A stretch of 59,307 bases of DNA from Cognatundibacterium curvum (lineage in GTDB: Bacteria; Pseudomonadota; Gammaproteobacteria; Burkholderiales; Burkholderiaceae_D), in NCBI RefSeq assembly GCF_014284235.1, contig NZ_JACOGD010000013.1, positions 1 through 59,307 of the forward strand, in the 5' to 3' direction. The number at the start of each line of letters is the position of its first letter. Position 1 is the stretch's first letter. Position numbers and translations under genes: made by a program. Under the pieces are notes generated by a model. The model was not told the DNA's origin. It made no database searches and saw only the letters and a program-made list of their open reading frames with translations. This document shows, piece by piece, positions 1 to 8,063 of the stretch.

Positions 1-11
1 GGGTCGAAAAA

Positions 12-42
12 CCTGTAAGCATGACGCAAACATGCTTACAGG
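12..42. repeat. Perfect 12-bp inverted repeat at the left edge
   Basis: The arms CCTGTAAGCATG (12-23) and CATGCTTACAGG (31-42) are perfect reverse complements around a 7-nt loop. On the minus strand the hairpin is followed by five T, so it could stop minus-strand transcripts. On the plus strand there is no T-run, so for the downstream peptide gene it would act as a 5' leader structure or a protein-binding dyad. A second, weaker dyad (CTAACCC at 54-60 and GGGTTAG at 70-76) lies between it and the ribosome-binding site. Confidence 0.6.
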
Positions 43-107
43 AGGCAGCAAAGCTAACCCGTATAGGATGGGTTAGTTCATTCAACCATGTATAGGAGTA
101 ACACAAA

Positions 108-269
108 ATGCGTTTAATGACAAATGATGAGTTGTTCGCGGTTGGCGGTGGGGATCAGGTTTACGTGCATGTTGAAAAACGTATGACTGAAGAAGAAAAA
201 CGTGAATATGACGAACAACAAGAGCGTGAAGCAGCAGATACGATCAAACGTGAAAGACGAGGCAAGTAA
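108..269 (+). CDS. Double-glycine leader peptide, putative C39-exported precursor
   Basis: A 53-codon ATG frame with a good ribosome-binding site (AGGAG at 94-98, 9 nt spacing). Residues 1-15 read as a leader ending in GGG. If cleavage follows G15, the leader has M-12, E-8, L-7, V-4, G-2 and G-1, which fits the known C39 leader rule (LSxxELxxIxGG) position by position. The remaining 38 residues have no Cys and little hydrophobicity. They carry about 12 acidic and 10 basic side chains, with basic clusters near the C-terminus, so a charged helix is likely rather than a pore-forming bacteriocin. The C39 exporter gene lies 1.6 kb downstream in the same direction, with a peptidase gene between. 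A bacteriocin, signal peptide or secreted effector are all possible; the activity is unknown. The link to the exporter rests on leader match and proximity. Confidence 0.78.
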   Translation: MRLMTNDELFAVGGGDQVYVHVEKRMTEEEKREYDEQQEREAADTIKRERRGK

Positions 270-272
270 TAG

Positions 273-311
273 TTGAAAAACTGCAGCCAATTTATGGCTG
301 CAGTTTTTCAA
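273..311 (+). terminator. Strong intrinsic terminator between peptide and M16 genes
   Basis: A perfect 16-bp stem (TTGAAAAACTGCAGCC at 273-288, complement at 296-311) with a 7-nt loop and T5 in the right arm. It starts four bases after the peptide stop codon. It should stop most transcripts and let a fraction read into the peptidase and exporter genes, as is common where a small exported product precedes its machinery. The A5/T5 symmetry makes it potentially bidirectional. Confidence 0.85.
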
Positions 312-342
312 ATTCAATTTTTGTCTTAAATTGGAAATGAAT

Positions 343-1728
343 ATGCGCTATTTTTCGTTTATCGTTTTGCTATCTTGGCTGATAAGTAGCGAGTGTGCAT
401 GGGGTACCTCTACTACTAGGGACAGCGCTACCTACGTCGGCGAGTATCACGGCGTGCATGAATATCGCCTTAACAATCAATTGCAGATTTTGCTCAAACC
501 GGATACGGCTAGCACTGATCTGGTGGTGAATATGATTTATCACAACGGTAAGAAAAATGAACACTTGGGATTGAGAGAAATTAGTCATGTGCTGGAACAT
601 TATTTGGTGATCCAGAGTGAAGAAAAAGTCAGGCTAGAATCTTCAGTTTTGAAATATAAAGCGATGGGAGTGACTGCAAGTGACTACACTTACTATTACT
701 CAAAATTGAAGGCTGTGTCAGAGCTGTCCTCAGTAATTAAGTTGGAAAAGCAGCGTATGAGCCAATTTACAGATCATTTGCCACACCTGCAGCAAGCGAT
801 AGGTGAAGTCGACAAAGAGCTCGTTGCTAAGTATCAGAACAAGTTCGTTGAAGAATCCGGACTGATGTTGAAAGATATCTTTAGAAATGAAGCCTATGCG
901 GTCAATCCGGCTAGTGAAAGAGCAGATTTACAGCGCATCACCTTGCAAGATATCAAACAATACTGGGCAGAACACTATCGTCCGGACCGCGCCACACTCG
1001 TGATCGCGGGGAATTTCGATTTACCTGGCACCTTAGCGCTGATTACGGAACAATTCTCCAGCCTGTCTGTCTCGCAACCCGATTCAAAGAAGTTTGAATA
1101 TCAGAAATTGCCGCAGTATGGAGAGCGGGAATTTATCAGCCGTGCGCACAATGCCAAGCCAGTGGTTTGGGTCGCCTATAAAGTGCCGCCACTGAATTCA
1201 CCGGAGTTTGCCGTCGCACGAATGACAAGTGCACTGATTTTCCCTGATACGGATACCGGTATTTGGCAAAAGACCTTGCTGGACGCGAAAAAAGCAGAAT
1301 CTGTCGGCTCCTACATCTTCCCATTTGTACACGGCAGCGCTTTCATGTTGCGGATACGCTTGAGTACAGAGAAGCAGCTCGCGGAACTGAGAAAATTTCT
1401 GGCACAGGAAGAAAAGAATTTTGCTTTACGGGTGACGGATAAGATGATTAATGCCCAAAAAGCAGAGTTATTGGATGATTTGAATAAAAATGAAAAATCG
1501 CCAAAACTCTTTGTGGAGCGTATTGCATCTCATGTGGCGAGTGGCGACTGGCAAAGTTATTACCGCCTACGTGAGCAAGTTGAGCAGTTGGATGCAGCGA
1601 CTTACCGGCAAAGTGTGCAGCAGTGGTTCAGACCAGAAAACAGGACACTAGGAATATTTATTGATCCACGTGATAGTCAGACTTCGCAGGTGCCAGAAAC
1701 AGGGCGAGCTAGCAAGCCACGAAAGTAG
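343..1728 (+). CDS. Secreted M16-family zinc metallopeptidase
   Basis: The protein is about 461 aa, the size of a two-domain M16B peptidase. It opens with a signal peptide (MRYFSFIVLLSWLISS) and should work in the periplasm. The inverted zinc motif HVLEH is intact near residue 82, and a Glu pair about 70 residues on (GEVDKE) supplies the probable third ligand. The C-terminal half keeps the M16 beta-rich fold pattern (WAEHYRPDRATLVIAGNF). The start is chosen at ATG 343, with GGA seven bases upstream; an in-frame TTG at 331 and ATG at 337 are less convincing. It sits between a GG-leader peptide and a C39 exporter, so it may trim or destroy the exported peptide. M16 enzymes often cut near basic residues, which the peptide has. 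The gene looks richer in A/T than its downstream neighbours. Confidence 0.85.
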   Translation: MRYFSFIVLLSWLISSECAWGTSTTRDSATYVGEYHGVHEYRLNNQLQILLKPDTASTDLVVNMIYHNGKKNEHLGLREISHVLEHYLVIQSEEKVRLESSVLKYKAMGVTASDYTYYYSKLKAVSELSSVIKLEKQRMSQFTDHLPHLQQAIGEVDKELVAKYQNKFVEESGLMLKDIFRNEAYAVNPASERADLQRITLQDIKQYWAEHYRPDRATLVIAGNFDLPGTLALITEQFSSLSVSQPDSKKFEYQKLPQYGEREFISRAHNAKPVVWVAYKVPPLNSPEFAVARMTSALIFPDTDTGIWQKTLLDAKKAESVGSYIFPFVHGSAFMLRIRLSTEKQLAELRKFLAQEEKNFALRVTDKMINAQKAELLDDLNKNEKSPKLFVERIASHVASGDWQSYYRLREQVEQLDAATYRQSVQQWFRPENRTLGIFIDPRDSQTSQVPETGRASKPRK

Positions 1729-1833
1729 TTGGTGAAATTGTGGAAAGTGGCAGAGGATCTGAATTCTGTCGCTCTGCTTTATTAAATTTATATAAGAAAA
1801 TATAGTTTTTTTATTCGCTTGCTTAGTTAGTTA

Positions 1834-3960
1834 ATGAAACCCCTCCTCCAAACCGAATCCAGCGAATGCGGTCTTGCCTGTCTCGCCATGATCGCCTCAC
1901 ATTATGGCTATCACACCGATCTGCCGGAGTTGCGGCGTAAGTTTGCGATCAGTCTCAAAGGCGCGACGCTCGCGCAGTTGATGCGGCATGCGTCGGCTTT
2001 GCATTTGTCGACCCGGCCTTTGCGGCTGGAACTGGATGAGTTATCTGAGCTGCAGTTGCCCTGCATTTTGCATTGGAATCTGAATCACTTCGTCGTCTTA
2101 AAAAAAGTATCCAGGAACTGGCAGGGTAAGGTCAGTCTGACGCTGCTGGATCCGGCGGTCGGTGAGCGCCGCGTTTCGCTGGAAGAAGCCTCGGCGCATT
2201 TTACCGGCGTCGCTTTGGAGTTATTACCCAGCGCGGCCTTTGTCGCCAAAGATGAGCGACGGCGCATTGCGATCCATGACTTAACCGGACACATTCTGGG
2301 GCTGCGTCCTGCGATTGCCAAGGTGATGTTGCTTGCGCTGGCTCTGGAGATTTTTGCGATTTGCTCGCCCTTGTTTAATCAGTTTGTGATCGATGAAGTG
2401 ATCGTGAGCGGGGACAAGGAATTACTCACGGTGCTGGTGTTTGGTTTTGCCTTGCTGATGGTCACGCAGACCGCAATTAGCCTGGCGCGCAGCTGGTTTC
2501 TGATGCGCTGGAGTATGGACATCAGCTTTCAGTGGAGTGCGCGCGTGTTTGCGCATCTGACCCATTTACCGGTCTCTTTTTTTGAAAAACGCCATCTGGG
2601 CGATGTGGTGTCGCGCTTTGGCAGCATAGGTGCAATCCAGAGCACGCTGACCAGCCTGTTTGTAGAAAGCGCGCTCGATGGGCTGATGGCCTTGCTCGCG
2701 CTGGGCATGATGCTGGTCTACAGCCTCAAACTGTCGGCGCTGGTGTTGGTGACAGTGTTGATTTACGCGCTGTTACGCTGGGCCTTTTACCAGCCTTTCC
2801 GTGAAGCCTCGCAAGAGCGTCTGATCCTGTCGTCCAAAGAGAACAGCCACTTCCTGGAAACCCTGCGTGCCGTGACGCCTTTAAAATTATTTGGCCGTGA
2901 AGAAGAACGCCGTGCACGCTGGCTGAATCTCAAAATGGATGTACAGAACCGCGACATCAAGACCCAAAAAATGTCTATTCTGTTCAAGGTCGCTAACACC
3001 ACGCTGTTCGGTATTCAAGGGCTGGCCTTGTTTTACATCGGTGCCGGACAAGTCATGCAGAATGCGCTCACGGTCGGTATGCTGATGGCCTTTTCCAGTT
3101 ATGCAGGGACTTTCTCAGGCCGCTTCTTCAGCCTGATCGATTTATTTGTGAACCTCAAAATGCTGAGCCTGCATAGCGAACGGCTGGCCGATATCGTGCT
3201 GGAAGAAGCCGAAACCGATCAGGCCTTAGAAACCGATCTGTCGCGCATCCAGCCCGGCATCACACTCAATAACATCAAATTCCGTTATGCCGATGGCGAA
3301 CCATGGGTACTCAATGGCATCCACCTCCGCATCCCGGCCGGTCAAAGTATCGCCTTAGTTGGCCCCAGTGGCTGCGGCAAAACCACGCTATGCAAAATCA
3401 TCCTGGGCTTATTAAAACCAACCGAAGGTGAAATTCTGATCGACGGCATCCCGGTCAAACAACTGGGCCTGAAAGCCTGGCGCCAGCTGGTCGGCACCGT
3501 GATGCAGGATGATGTCTTGCTGGCTGGCTCCATCATGGACAACATCAGCTTCTTCGATGCCCACACCGACCGTGACCGGGTTGAACGCTGCGCGCGTCAG
3601 GCCGCGATTCATGAGGACATCAGCGCCATGCCTATGGGCTACCAAACCCTGGTTGGCGACATGGGCAGCAGCCTGTCTGGCGGCCAGAAACAACGCGTAC
3701 TGCTGGCACGTGCCTTATACAAACAACCGAAAATCCTGGCCCTGGACGAAGCCACCAGCCACCTCGATGTCGAGAATGAACACAAGGTCAATCAGGCACT
3801 GGCCAGCCTCAACTTAACCCGCATCATGGTCGCCCACCGACCCGAAACCATCAACGCCGCCCAGCGCGTGGTGGCCTTGCGTGAGGGGCAGGTGGTGGAG
3901 ATCAGGGCTTGTGGGGAAGTCGCGGCGGATGCTGAGACTGAAGCGGTGCGGGTGGCTTGA
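1834..3960 (+). CDS. Peptidase-containing ABC exporter (C39 + membrane + ATPase)
   Basis: A 708-aa fusion of three parts. Residues 1-130 are a C39 cysteine peptidase with Cys12 in the ECGLAC motif, His85 (NHFVVL) and Asp106 (LLDPAVG) as the expected triad. Residues about 160-460 are an ABC membrane domain. The rest is an ATPase with Walker A GPSGCGKTT, signature LSGGQKQR, Walker B ILALDEATSHLD and the H-loop in MVAHR. Such exporters cut GG leaders and export the remainder in one step. All catalytic residues are present, so it should be active. There is an in-frame stop two codons before the ATG, which fixes the start, but no clear ribosome-binding site. No HlyD-type adaptor is visible nearby; in Gram-negative bacteria one is normally needed, and it may lie beyond the left edge. 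Confidence 0.93.
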   Translation: MKPLLQTESSECGLACLAMIASHYGYHTDLPELRRKFAISLKGATLAQLMRHASALHLSTRPLRLELDELSELQLPCILHWNLNHFVVLKKVSRNWQGKVSLTLLDPAVGERRVSLEEASAHFTGVALELLPSAAFVAKDERRRIAIHDLTGHILGLRPAIAKVMLLALALEIFAICSPLFNQFVIDEVIVSGDKELLTVLVFGFALLMVTQTAISLARSWFLMRWSMDISFQWSARVFAHLTHLPVSFFEKRHLGDVVSRFGSIGAIQSTLTSLFVESALDGLMALLALGMMLVYSLKLSALVLVTVLIYALLRWAFYQPFREASQERLILSSKENSHFLETLRAVTPLKLFGREEERRARWLNLKMDVQNRDIKTQKMSILFKVANTTLFGIQGLALFYIGAGQVMQNALTVGMLMAFSSYAGTFSGRFFSLIDLFVNLKMLSLHSERLADIVLEEAETDQALETDLSRIQPGITLNNIKFRYADGEPWVLNGIHLRIPAGQSIALVGPSGCGKTTLCKIILGLLKPTEGEILIDGIPVKQLGLKAWRQLVGTVMQDDVLLAGSIMDNISFFDAHTDRDRVERCARQAAIHEDISAMPMGYQTLVGDMGSSLSGGQKQRVLLARALYKQPKILALDEATSHLDVENEHKVNQALASLNLTRIMVAHRPETINAAQRVVALREGQVVEIRACGEVAADAETEAVRVA

Positions 3961-4039
3961 ACGGTAGGCCACCACCCGCTGTCTGAGCCGGGTGGAGTTG
4001 ATAGGCTGACTTCCAGATCTGGCTTAGACCAAACAGGAT

Positions 4040-4903
4040 TCAATGTACGTGATTAAAAATCTCGTGCAATTCTTCGAAATGGTCTTCCAGTTCGTCGTGC
4101 GACAAACCCAGGAATTCGCAGGCAAGAACACCGCCCTTGTCCCATTCGGCCAGGTTTTCACGGCCATGGTATTTGTGGATACTGAATTCTGCAACCAGAC
4201 ATAAGGCGATCAGGCTGCGTACGCTGTCGTCGGTGGCGGCATCGGTCAAGGCCTGATAATCATGATGCAGCAGGATCGCTGATGATACCTGCTCAGGTAA
4301 GCCCCAGGTTCTGGCCATCAGGGCACCGATAGAGGTGTGGCTGGTACTGTGTTTTTCCTGCTCAACTTCGGTGAACTTCACATCGGCCGCTTCGTTAGCG
4401 ATATCCAGTGTGTTCTGATAGTCAGGAAAACGTTCCAGCAGCAGCGGAATACCGATGTCGCAAAATAAACCAAAGGTATGCGCCAGATCGGGCTGGCTGA
4501 CGCGCATACGGCTGGCCAGATGCGCCATTGCCTGCGCGCGTTTGGATGAAAAATCCCAAAACTTAGTGAGATTCACATTCTCTACCTGTACGCTTTGTCG
4601 CGCGATGATCCCGGTCATCAACAAACCACACTGACGCAAACCCAGCAACTGTACCGCATGCTCGACCGAGGTCGCCTTCAGGCGCAGACCAAAAAAAGAA
4701 GAATTGGTCAGTTTCAGCAGTGAAGCTGACAAGGCCACATCATTTGCTATGGTTGCTGCTAAGCGGCGCGGGCTGGGCTCAGTATTGGCTAATTCATGCT
4801 GAACATCTGCCAGCATACTGGGCCGGGGCGGTATCCGTATAGTTTTGACCAGCGCGTCAACTGACTGCTCGTTCGCTACGGATAATTGGGTTGTTGAAGT
4901 CAT
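4040..4903 (-). CDS. HDOD-domain protein
   Basis: A 287-aa protein with an HDOD domain, related to the HD phosphohydrolase fold but usually without enzyme activity. The domain opens with IPPRPSMLADVQ and continues through a segment (LAATIANDVALSASLLKLTN) typical of the family. These proteins act in signalling linked to stress, motility or c-di-GMP. The start is set at the ATG encoding MTSTTQ; a longer frame begins with TTG at 4924 and looks unlikely. It is convergent with the exporter gene, with a weak 7-bp hairpin (3972-3995) between them. Its exact role cannot be told from the sequence. Confidence 0.85.
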   Translation of the reverse strand: MTSTTQLSVANEQSVDALVKTIRIPPRPSMLADVQHELANTEPSPRRLAATIANDVALSASLLKLTNSSFFGLRLKATSVEHAVQLLGLRQCGLLMTGIIARQSVQVENVNLTKFWDFSSKRAQAMAHLASRMRVSQPDLAHTFGLFCDIGIPLLLERFPDYQNTLDIANEAADVKFTEVEQEKHSTSHTSIGALMARTWGLPEQVSSAILLHHDYQALTDAATDDSVRSLIALCLVAEFSIHKYHGRENLAEWDKGGVLACEFLGLSHDELEDHFEELHEIFNHVH

Positions 4904-5189
4904 GGTCGGGCGAGATGGGATCAAACCGGGCGTCGCTGTCCCGTCTAAGGACGGTCAGGCGCAAGCTAAAGCGCATTCTAAACCAAACATTACCATCGGG
5001 AAATGGAAATAACAGAAAAACCCTGTAATCAGCCAGGCTTAAACTAAAACAGGCAGCACCGGCCAGTTTGCCCGCTGTCTGCCTGCTTTCAGCGTATTCT
5101 GCGCGCTAGCCTCGAGCTACCAGCGCTTGGCAAACAAGGCAAGAGCTGGCACCACCCAGAGCGGGTGGCGCTGCTACTGAACGACTTCT

Positions 5190-5660
5190 TTACTTAAGCG
5201 GAATCGCGATATTGCGCTCAACCGGCACCGCCGTCACACTGTTTTTGGGCGAGCCATCAATCAGCTTGTCTGAATAAGTCAGATAGACCAGTGCATTACG
5301 TTTTTGATCCACCATGCGCACGATTCTTAACTTTTTAAACAAGATAGACAGGCTTTGATTAAAAACTTCTTCCTGTTGCTTGAGCGGGCCAGGGAAGCTG
5401 ATAGGACCGACCTGACGGCAGGCAATCGAGGCTTCGGCCTTATCTTCCGCGAATCCCAGACCACCTGAAATACCGCCAGTCTTGGCGCGTGATACATAGC
5501 AAGTCACGCCATTGACCTTGGGATCATCATAGGCTTCCACCACCACCTTATGATCGGGGCCGATCAGTTTGAAGGCAGTATCGACGCTGCCCACGGTTTC
5601 TGCGTGTGCCAGCATGGTCTGACCAGCAAGGGCTGCCATGACTATCCATTGAGCTTTCAT
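5190..5660 (-). CDS. creA: CreA family periplasmic protein
   Basis: A 156-aa protein with signal peptide [20 protein letters not shown] and the CreA hallmarks [35 protein letters not shown] and [11 protein letters not shown]. CreA is a conserved proteobacterial periplasmic protein. It is named from its place in the E. coli creABCD locus, but its biochemical role is unknown. The start at 5660 is supported by AGGAC about 9 bases upstream and by the signal peptide; the frame extends 12 codons further without support. It is separated from the upstream permease gene by a terminator and so probably has its own promoter. Confidence 0.92.
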   Translation of the reverse strand: MKAQWIVMAALAGQTMLAHAETVGSVDTAFKLIGPDHKVVVEAYDDPKVNGVTCYVSRAKTGGISGGLGFAEDKAEASIACRQVGPISFPGPLKQQEEVFNQSLSILFKKLRIVRMVDQKRNALVYLTYSDKLIDGSPKNSVTAVPVERNIAIPLK

Positions 5661-5710
5661 ATTTATCGTCCTGATGAGATTAAGGCTGGGTAACAATAAA
5701 ATTTAAAAAA

Positions 5711-5736
5711 AGGGAGGAAAGCCTGCTTTCCTCCCT
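5711..5736 (-). terminator. Terminator of the amino-acid permease gene
   Basis: A near-perfect hairpin with arms AGGGAGGAAAG and CTTTCCTCCCT around a 4-nt loop. It is preceded on the plus strand by a run of A, so the minus-strand transcript ends in a T-run. It lies 19 bases past the permease stop codon. Confidence 0.88.
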
Positions 5737-5754
5737 CTTATATTGCGTAGCCGC

Positions 5755-7215
5755 TTATTTATTCAAGCGGGAATGCTGGCGACTGTATAAAAAATAAACA
5801 CTGAGCGCAACCAGCATCCAGATAAAGAACACTTTAAAGGTCGCCGGTGACAAGTCTTTGAGGATGTACAGACAGGCAAAAATACTCATACCCGGTATCA
5901 GATAAGGACCAAATGGCACGCGGAAACCGGCATTGTCCTGCCCTATCTTTTTAGCGCGTATCACAGGAATCGCGGCTGACACCACGATGAAGGCGACCAG
6001 GGTCCCCATACTCACCATATCCCACAGAAAGGTCGCATCGACTAAACCAGCCACAATGCCAACCACCAGACAGACCAGCACCGTGTTGACGACCGGTGCA
6101 CGGGTCACCGGATTCACCACCTGAAACGAGGCTGGAATCAGGCCATCTTTAGAGATCGCAAACAAGATACGGCTTTGTCCATAGATAGTCACCAGTGTCA
6201 CGCTGAACACAGAAATCACCGCACCGGCCGATAAAATCAAAGCAGGCCAGCTCTTACCAGTCACGTTTTGCAGGATCACAGCCAGACCTGCTTCCTGACC
6301 TTCAAACATATGTGCGGGTTGCGCGCCGACTGCTGCCACTGCCACCAGCATGTAAAACACGGTGACCACCAGCAGCGCCAGCATGATACCCAGCGGGACA
6401 TTGCGCTTAGGATCTTTGACTTCCGCACCGGCGGTGGCTACGGTATCGAGACCGATAAACGAGAAAAACACGGTACCGGCCGCCGCAGTCACGCCAGCCA
6501 TACCGGCCAGACCTTTGCTGTTATCGGTATTAAAAAACGGCGTGAAATGCTCAGCCTGAAAACCGGTAAATGCGATCACGGAAAAGAACACCAGGATCAC
6601 CAGCTTAATCATGACCATGATCGCATTCACGGTCGCAGACTCTTTGGCACCGCGCAATAACAGGAAACAGCATATCGCCACTAATATCACAGGTGGCAGG
6701 TTGAACTGGCCCATGTGGATTTCTGCACCCTGCGGACCGGCTACGATCATGGGCGAGCGCAAGGCAGCCGGAATATGCCAGCCCAATGCATTCTCCAGGA
6801 AATTATTCAGATAGGCTGACCAGCCTATCGCGGTCGCGCTGGCCGCCAGACCGTATTCCAGCAACAAACAAGCCGCCACCACGAAGGCCGCAAATTCACC
6901 GACCGTGGCATAGGCAAACGAATACGAAGAACCGGACGCCGGAATCCTGGCTGACAATTCTGAATAACATAAAGCGGTCAGCCCGGCAGTCAGCGCCGCG
7001 ATCAGGAAAGACAGGATCACCGACGGCCCGGCCTTAGGCACGGCTTCCACCATGGTGAAGAAAATCCCGGTACCGATGGTGGCACCCACCCCTATCATGG
7101 TGAGTGCAAACAAACCCAGCGAGCGATGTAAAGTATGTTGCGACTGGCCTTCCACAATAATTTCTGGCGCGTCCACCGGACGGGTGCGCATTAACTGCTG
7201 AAAAAAGTTTCTCAA
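5755..7215 (-). CDS. APC-family cationic amino acid permease
   Basis: About 486 aa with 12 to 14 hydrophobic helices and the APC-family opening GLFALTMIGVGATIGTGIFF. Later segments (FFSFIGLDTVATAGAEVKDP and a loop with GQSRILFAISKDGLIP) are typical of the cationic amino acid transporter (CAT/YfnA-like) group. It should import an amino acid across the inner membrane by proton symport or exchange; the substrate cannot be deduced. I chose a TTG start at 7215, since AGGA lies six bases before it, just ahead of RNFFQQLM. The longer frame up to 7281 has no comparable signal. Confidence 0.88.
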   Translation of the reverse strand: MRNFFQQLMRTRPVDAPEIIVEGQSQHTLHRSLGLFALTMIGVGATIGTGIFFTMVEAVPKAGPSVILSFLIAALTAGLTALCYSELSARIPASGSSYSFAYATVGEFAAFVVAACLLLEYGLAASATAIGWSAYLNNFLENALGWHIPAALRSPMIVAGPQGAEIHMGQFNLPPVILVAICCFLLLRGAKESATVNAIMVMIKLVILVFFSVIAFTGFQAEHFTPFFNTDNSKGLAGMAGVTAAAGTVFFSFIGLDTVATAGAEVKDPKRNVPLGIMLALLVVTVFYMLVAVAAVGAQPAHMFEGQEAGLAVILQNVTGKSWPALILSAGAVISVFSVTLVTIYGQSRILFAISKDGLIPASFQVVNPVTRAPVVNTVLVCLVVGIVAGLVDATFLWDMVSMGTLVAFIVVSAAIPVIRAKKIGQDNAGFRVPFGPYLIPGMSIFACLYILKDLSPATFKVFFIWMLVALSVYFLYSRQHSRLNK

Positions 7216-7497
7216 AATAATTCCTTGTGCAGAAAGCCTAACGGGTGCAGCCAGCCTGCGTACAAGGACGGGACGGCGCACCGGAATATGTCATGCATAT
7301 GACGGTAAAAGCGCCATCATAGCCGCAAAACTCCCGGCGATGATGTGTTGGGTAGCCGATATCGCCATACAAAATGCGTTTTTTACGACAAACCCTGCAG
7401 CCGCTCTGACTATGCGCTGCTGCAGAGCAAAGTTTTGTGCCAATTCTCAATGCGGCTGCAGCCAGCACCTGCGCATCAGTGTTAGAATCCGCACTCT

Positions 7498-7869
7498 ATG
7501 AGCCGCCTGTCCATGTCACCCCGCCTGTTTCACCGTCTGGTGCGTGCAGTACTGATGTTTTATGTACTGACGCTGGGTGTCGCCATGGCTGCGACTTTAG
7601 CCAAAACCGAAACCGGCTCCCTGATCTGTACCAGCACAGGCTACAAAATGATCAGTGTGAAAGGCGAGCCGGACAGTGGGCGCAGTAATTCTCATATTCT
7701 CGATTGTCCCTTATGCGTCGCCAGCGGTTTGCCGCCGACTGTGCTCGATACCTCAGACTGGCAGGCACAGCATGCCTTGTCGTATGCCACACAGTCCATC
7801 CCGGCCGCCAGACTGGCGGCTATCATTTCCGCCCCGCTGCCCGCGCGTGGGCCACCCACTGACCTCTGA
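7498..7869 (+). CDS. DUF2946-like small secreted protein
   Basis: A 123-aa protein with an N-terminal hydrophobic segment (VLMFYVLTLGVAMAA) and a C-P-L-C motif near residue 70. This matches the layout of DUF2946 proteins, which often sit next to TonB receptors in copper-related loci. The role is not known; the CPLC pair could bind a metal ion. A possible -10 box (TAGAAT at 7483-7488) lies only 9 bases before the ATG and there is no ribosome-binding site, so translation may be leaderless, or begin at the internal Met at 7513. A TonB-dependent receptor and a PepSY protein follow. Confidence 0.7.
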   Translation: MSRLSMSPRLFHRLVRAVLMFYVLTLGVAMAATLAKTETGSLICTSTGYKMISVKGEPDSGRSNSHILDCPLCVASGLPPTVLDTSDWQAQHALSYATQSIPAARLAAIISAPLPARGPPTDL

Positions 7870-7877
7870 ACATGAGC

Positions 7878-7919
7878 GCCTGTTAACATTCAAATTACGC
7901 AATTTAAATGTTAACAGGC
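7878..7919. repeat. Long imperfect palindrome between DUF2946 and receptor genes
   Basis: The outer arms GCCTGTTAACATT (7878-7890) and AATGTTAACAGGC (7907-7919) match perfectly. Inside, AAATT pairs with AATTT after one mismatch, leaving the 4-nt loop ACGC. The stem totals about 19 positions. There is no T-run on the plus strand, so it is not a standard terminator. It begins 8 bases after the DUF2946 stop. It could be a processing or stability hairpin or a regulator site. Confidence 0.65.
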
Positions 7920-8063
7920 CCTAGTATCCGGTATGCCTGGCCGCGCTGTGATACGTCACGCGCCAGTCTGGCTGATTGATTTGCTCAGCCCTCATTGCTG
8001 AGCCACAGCCGCATGCATACCGTCCAAGTACCCTGGTACTGCTTTTGTTTACTTGTCTGAATC

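Noticed and set aside
114..317. Minus-strand 67-aa frame over the peptide gene
   Set aside because: It lies antisense to the peptide frame and terminator, is rich in Phe/Leu from A/T sequence, and has no ribosome-binding site. The plus-strand 53-aa frame has all the signals.
7921..8063. Cobalamin or other riboswitch before the TonB receptor
   Set aside because: Only small dyads (7983-8003, 8027-8040) are seen; the conserved B12-box core is missing.
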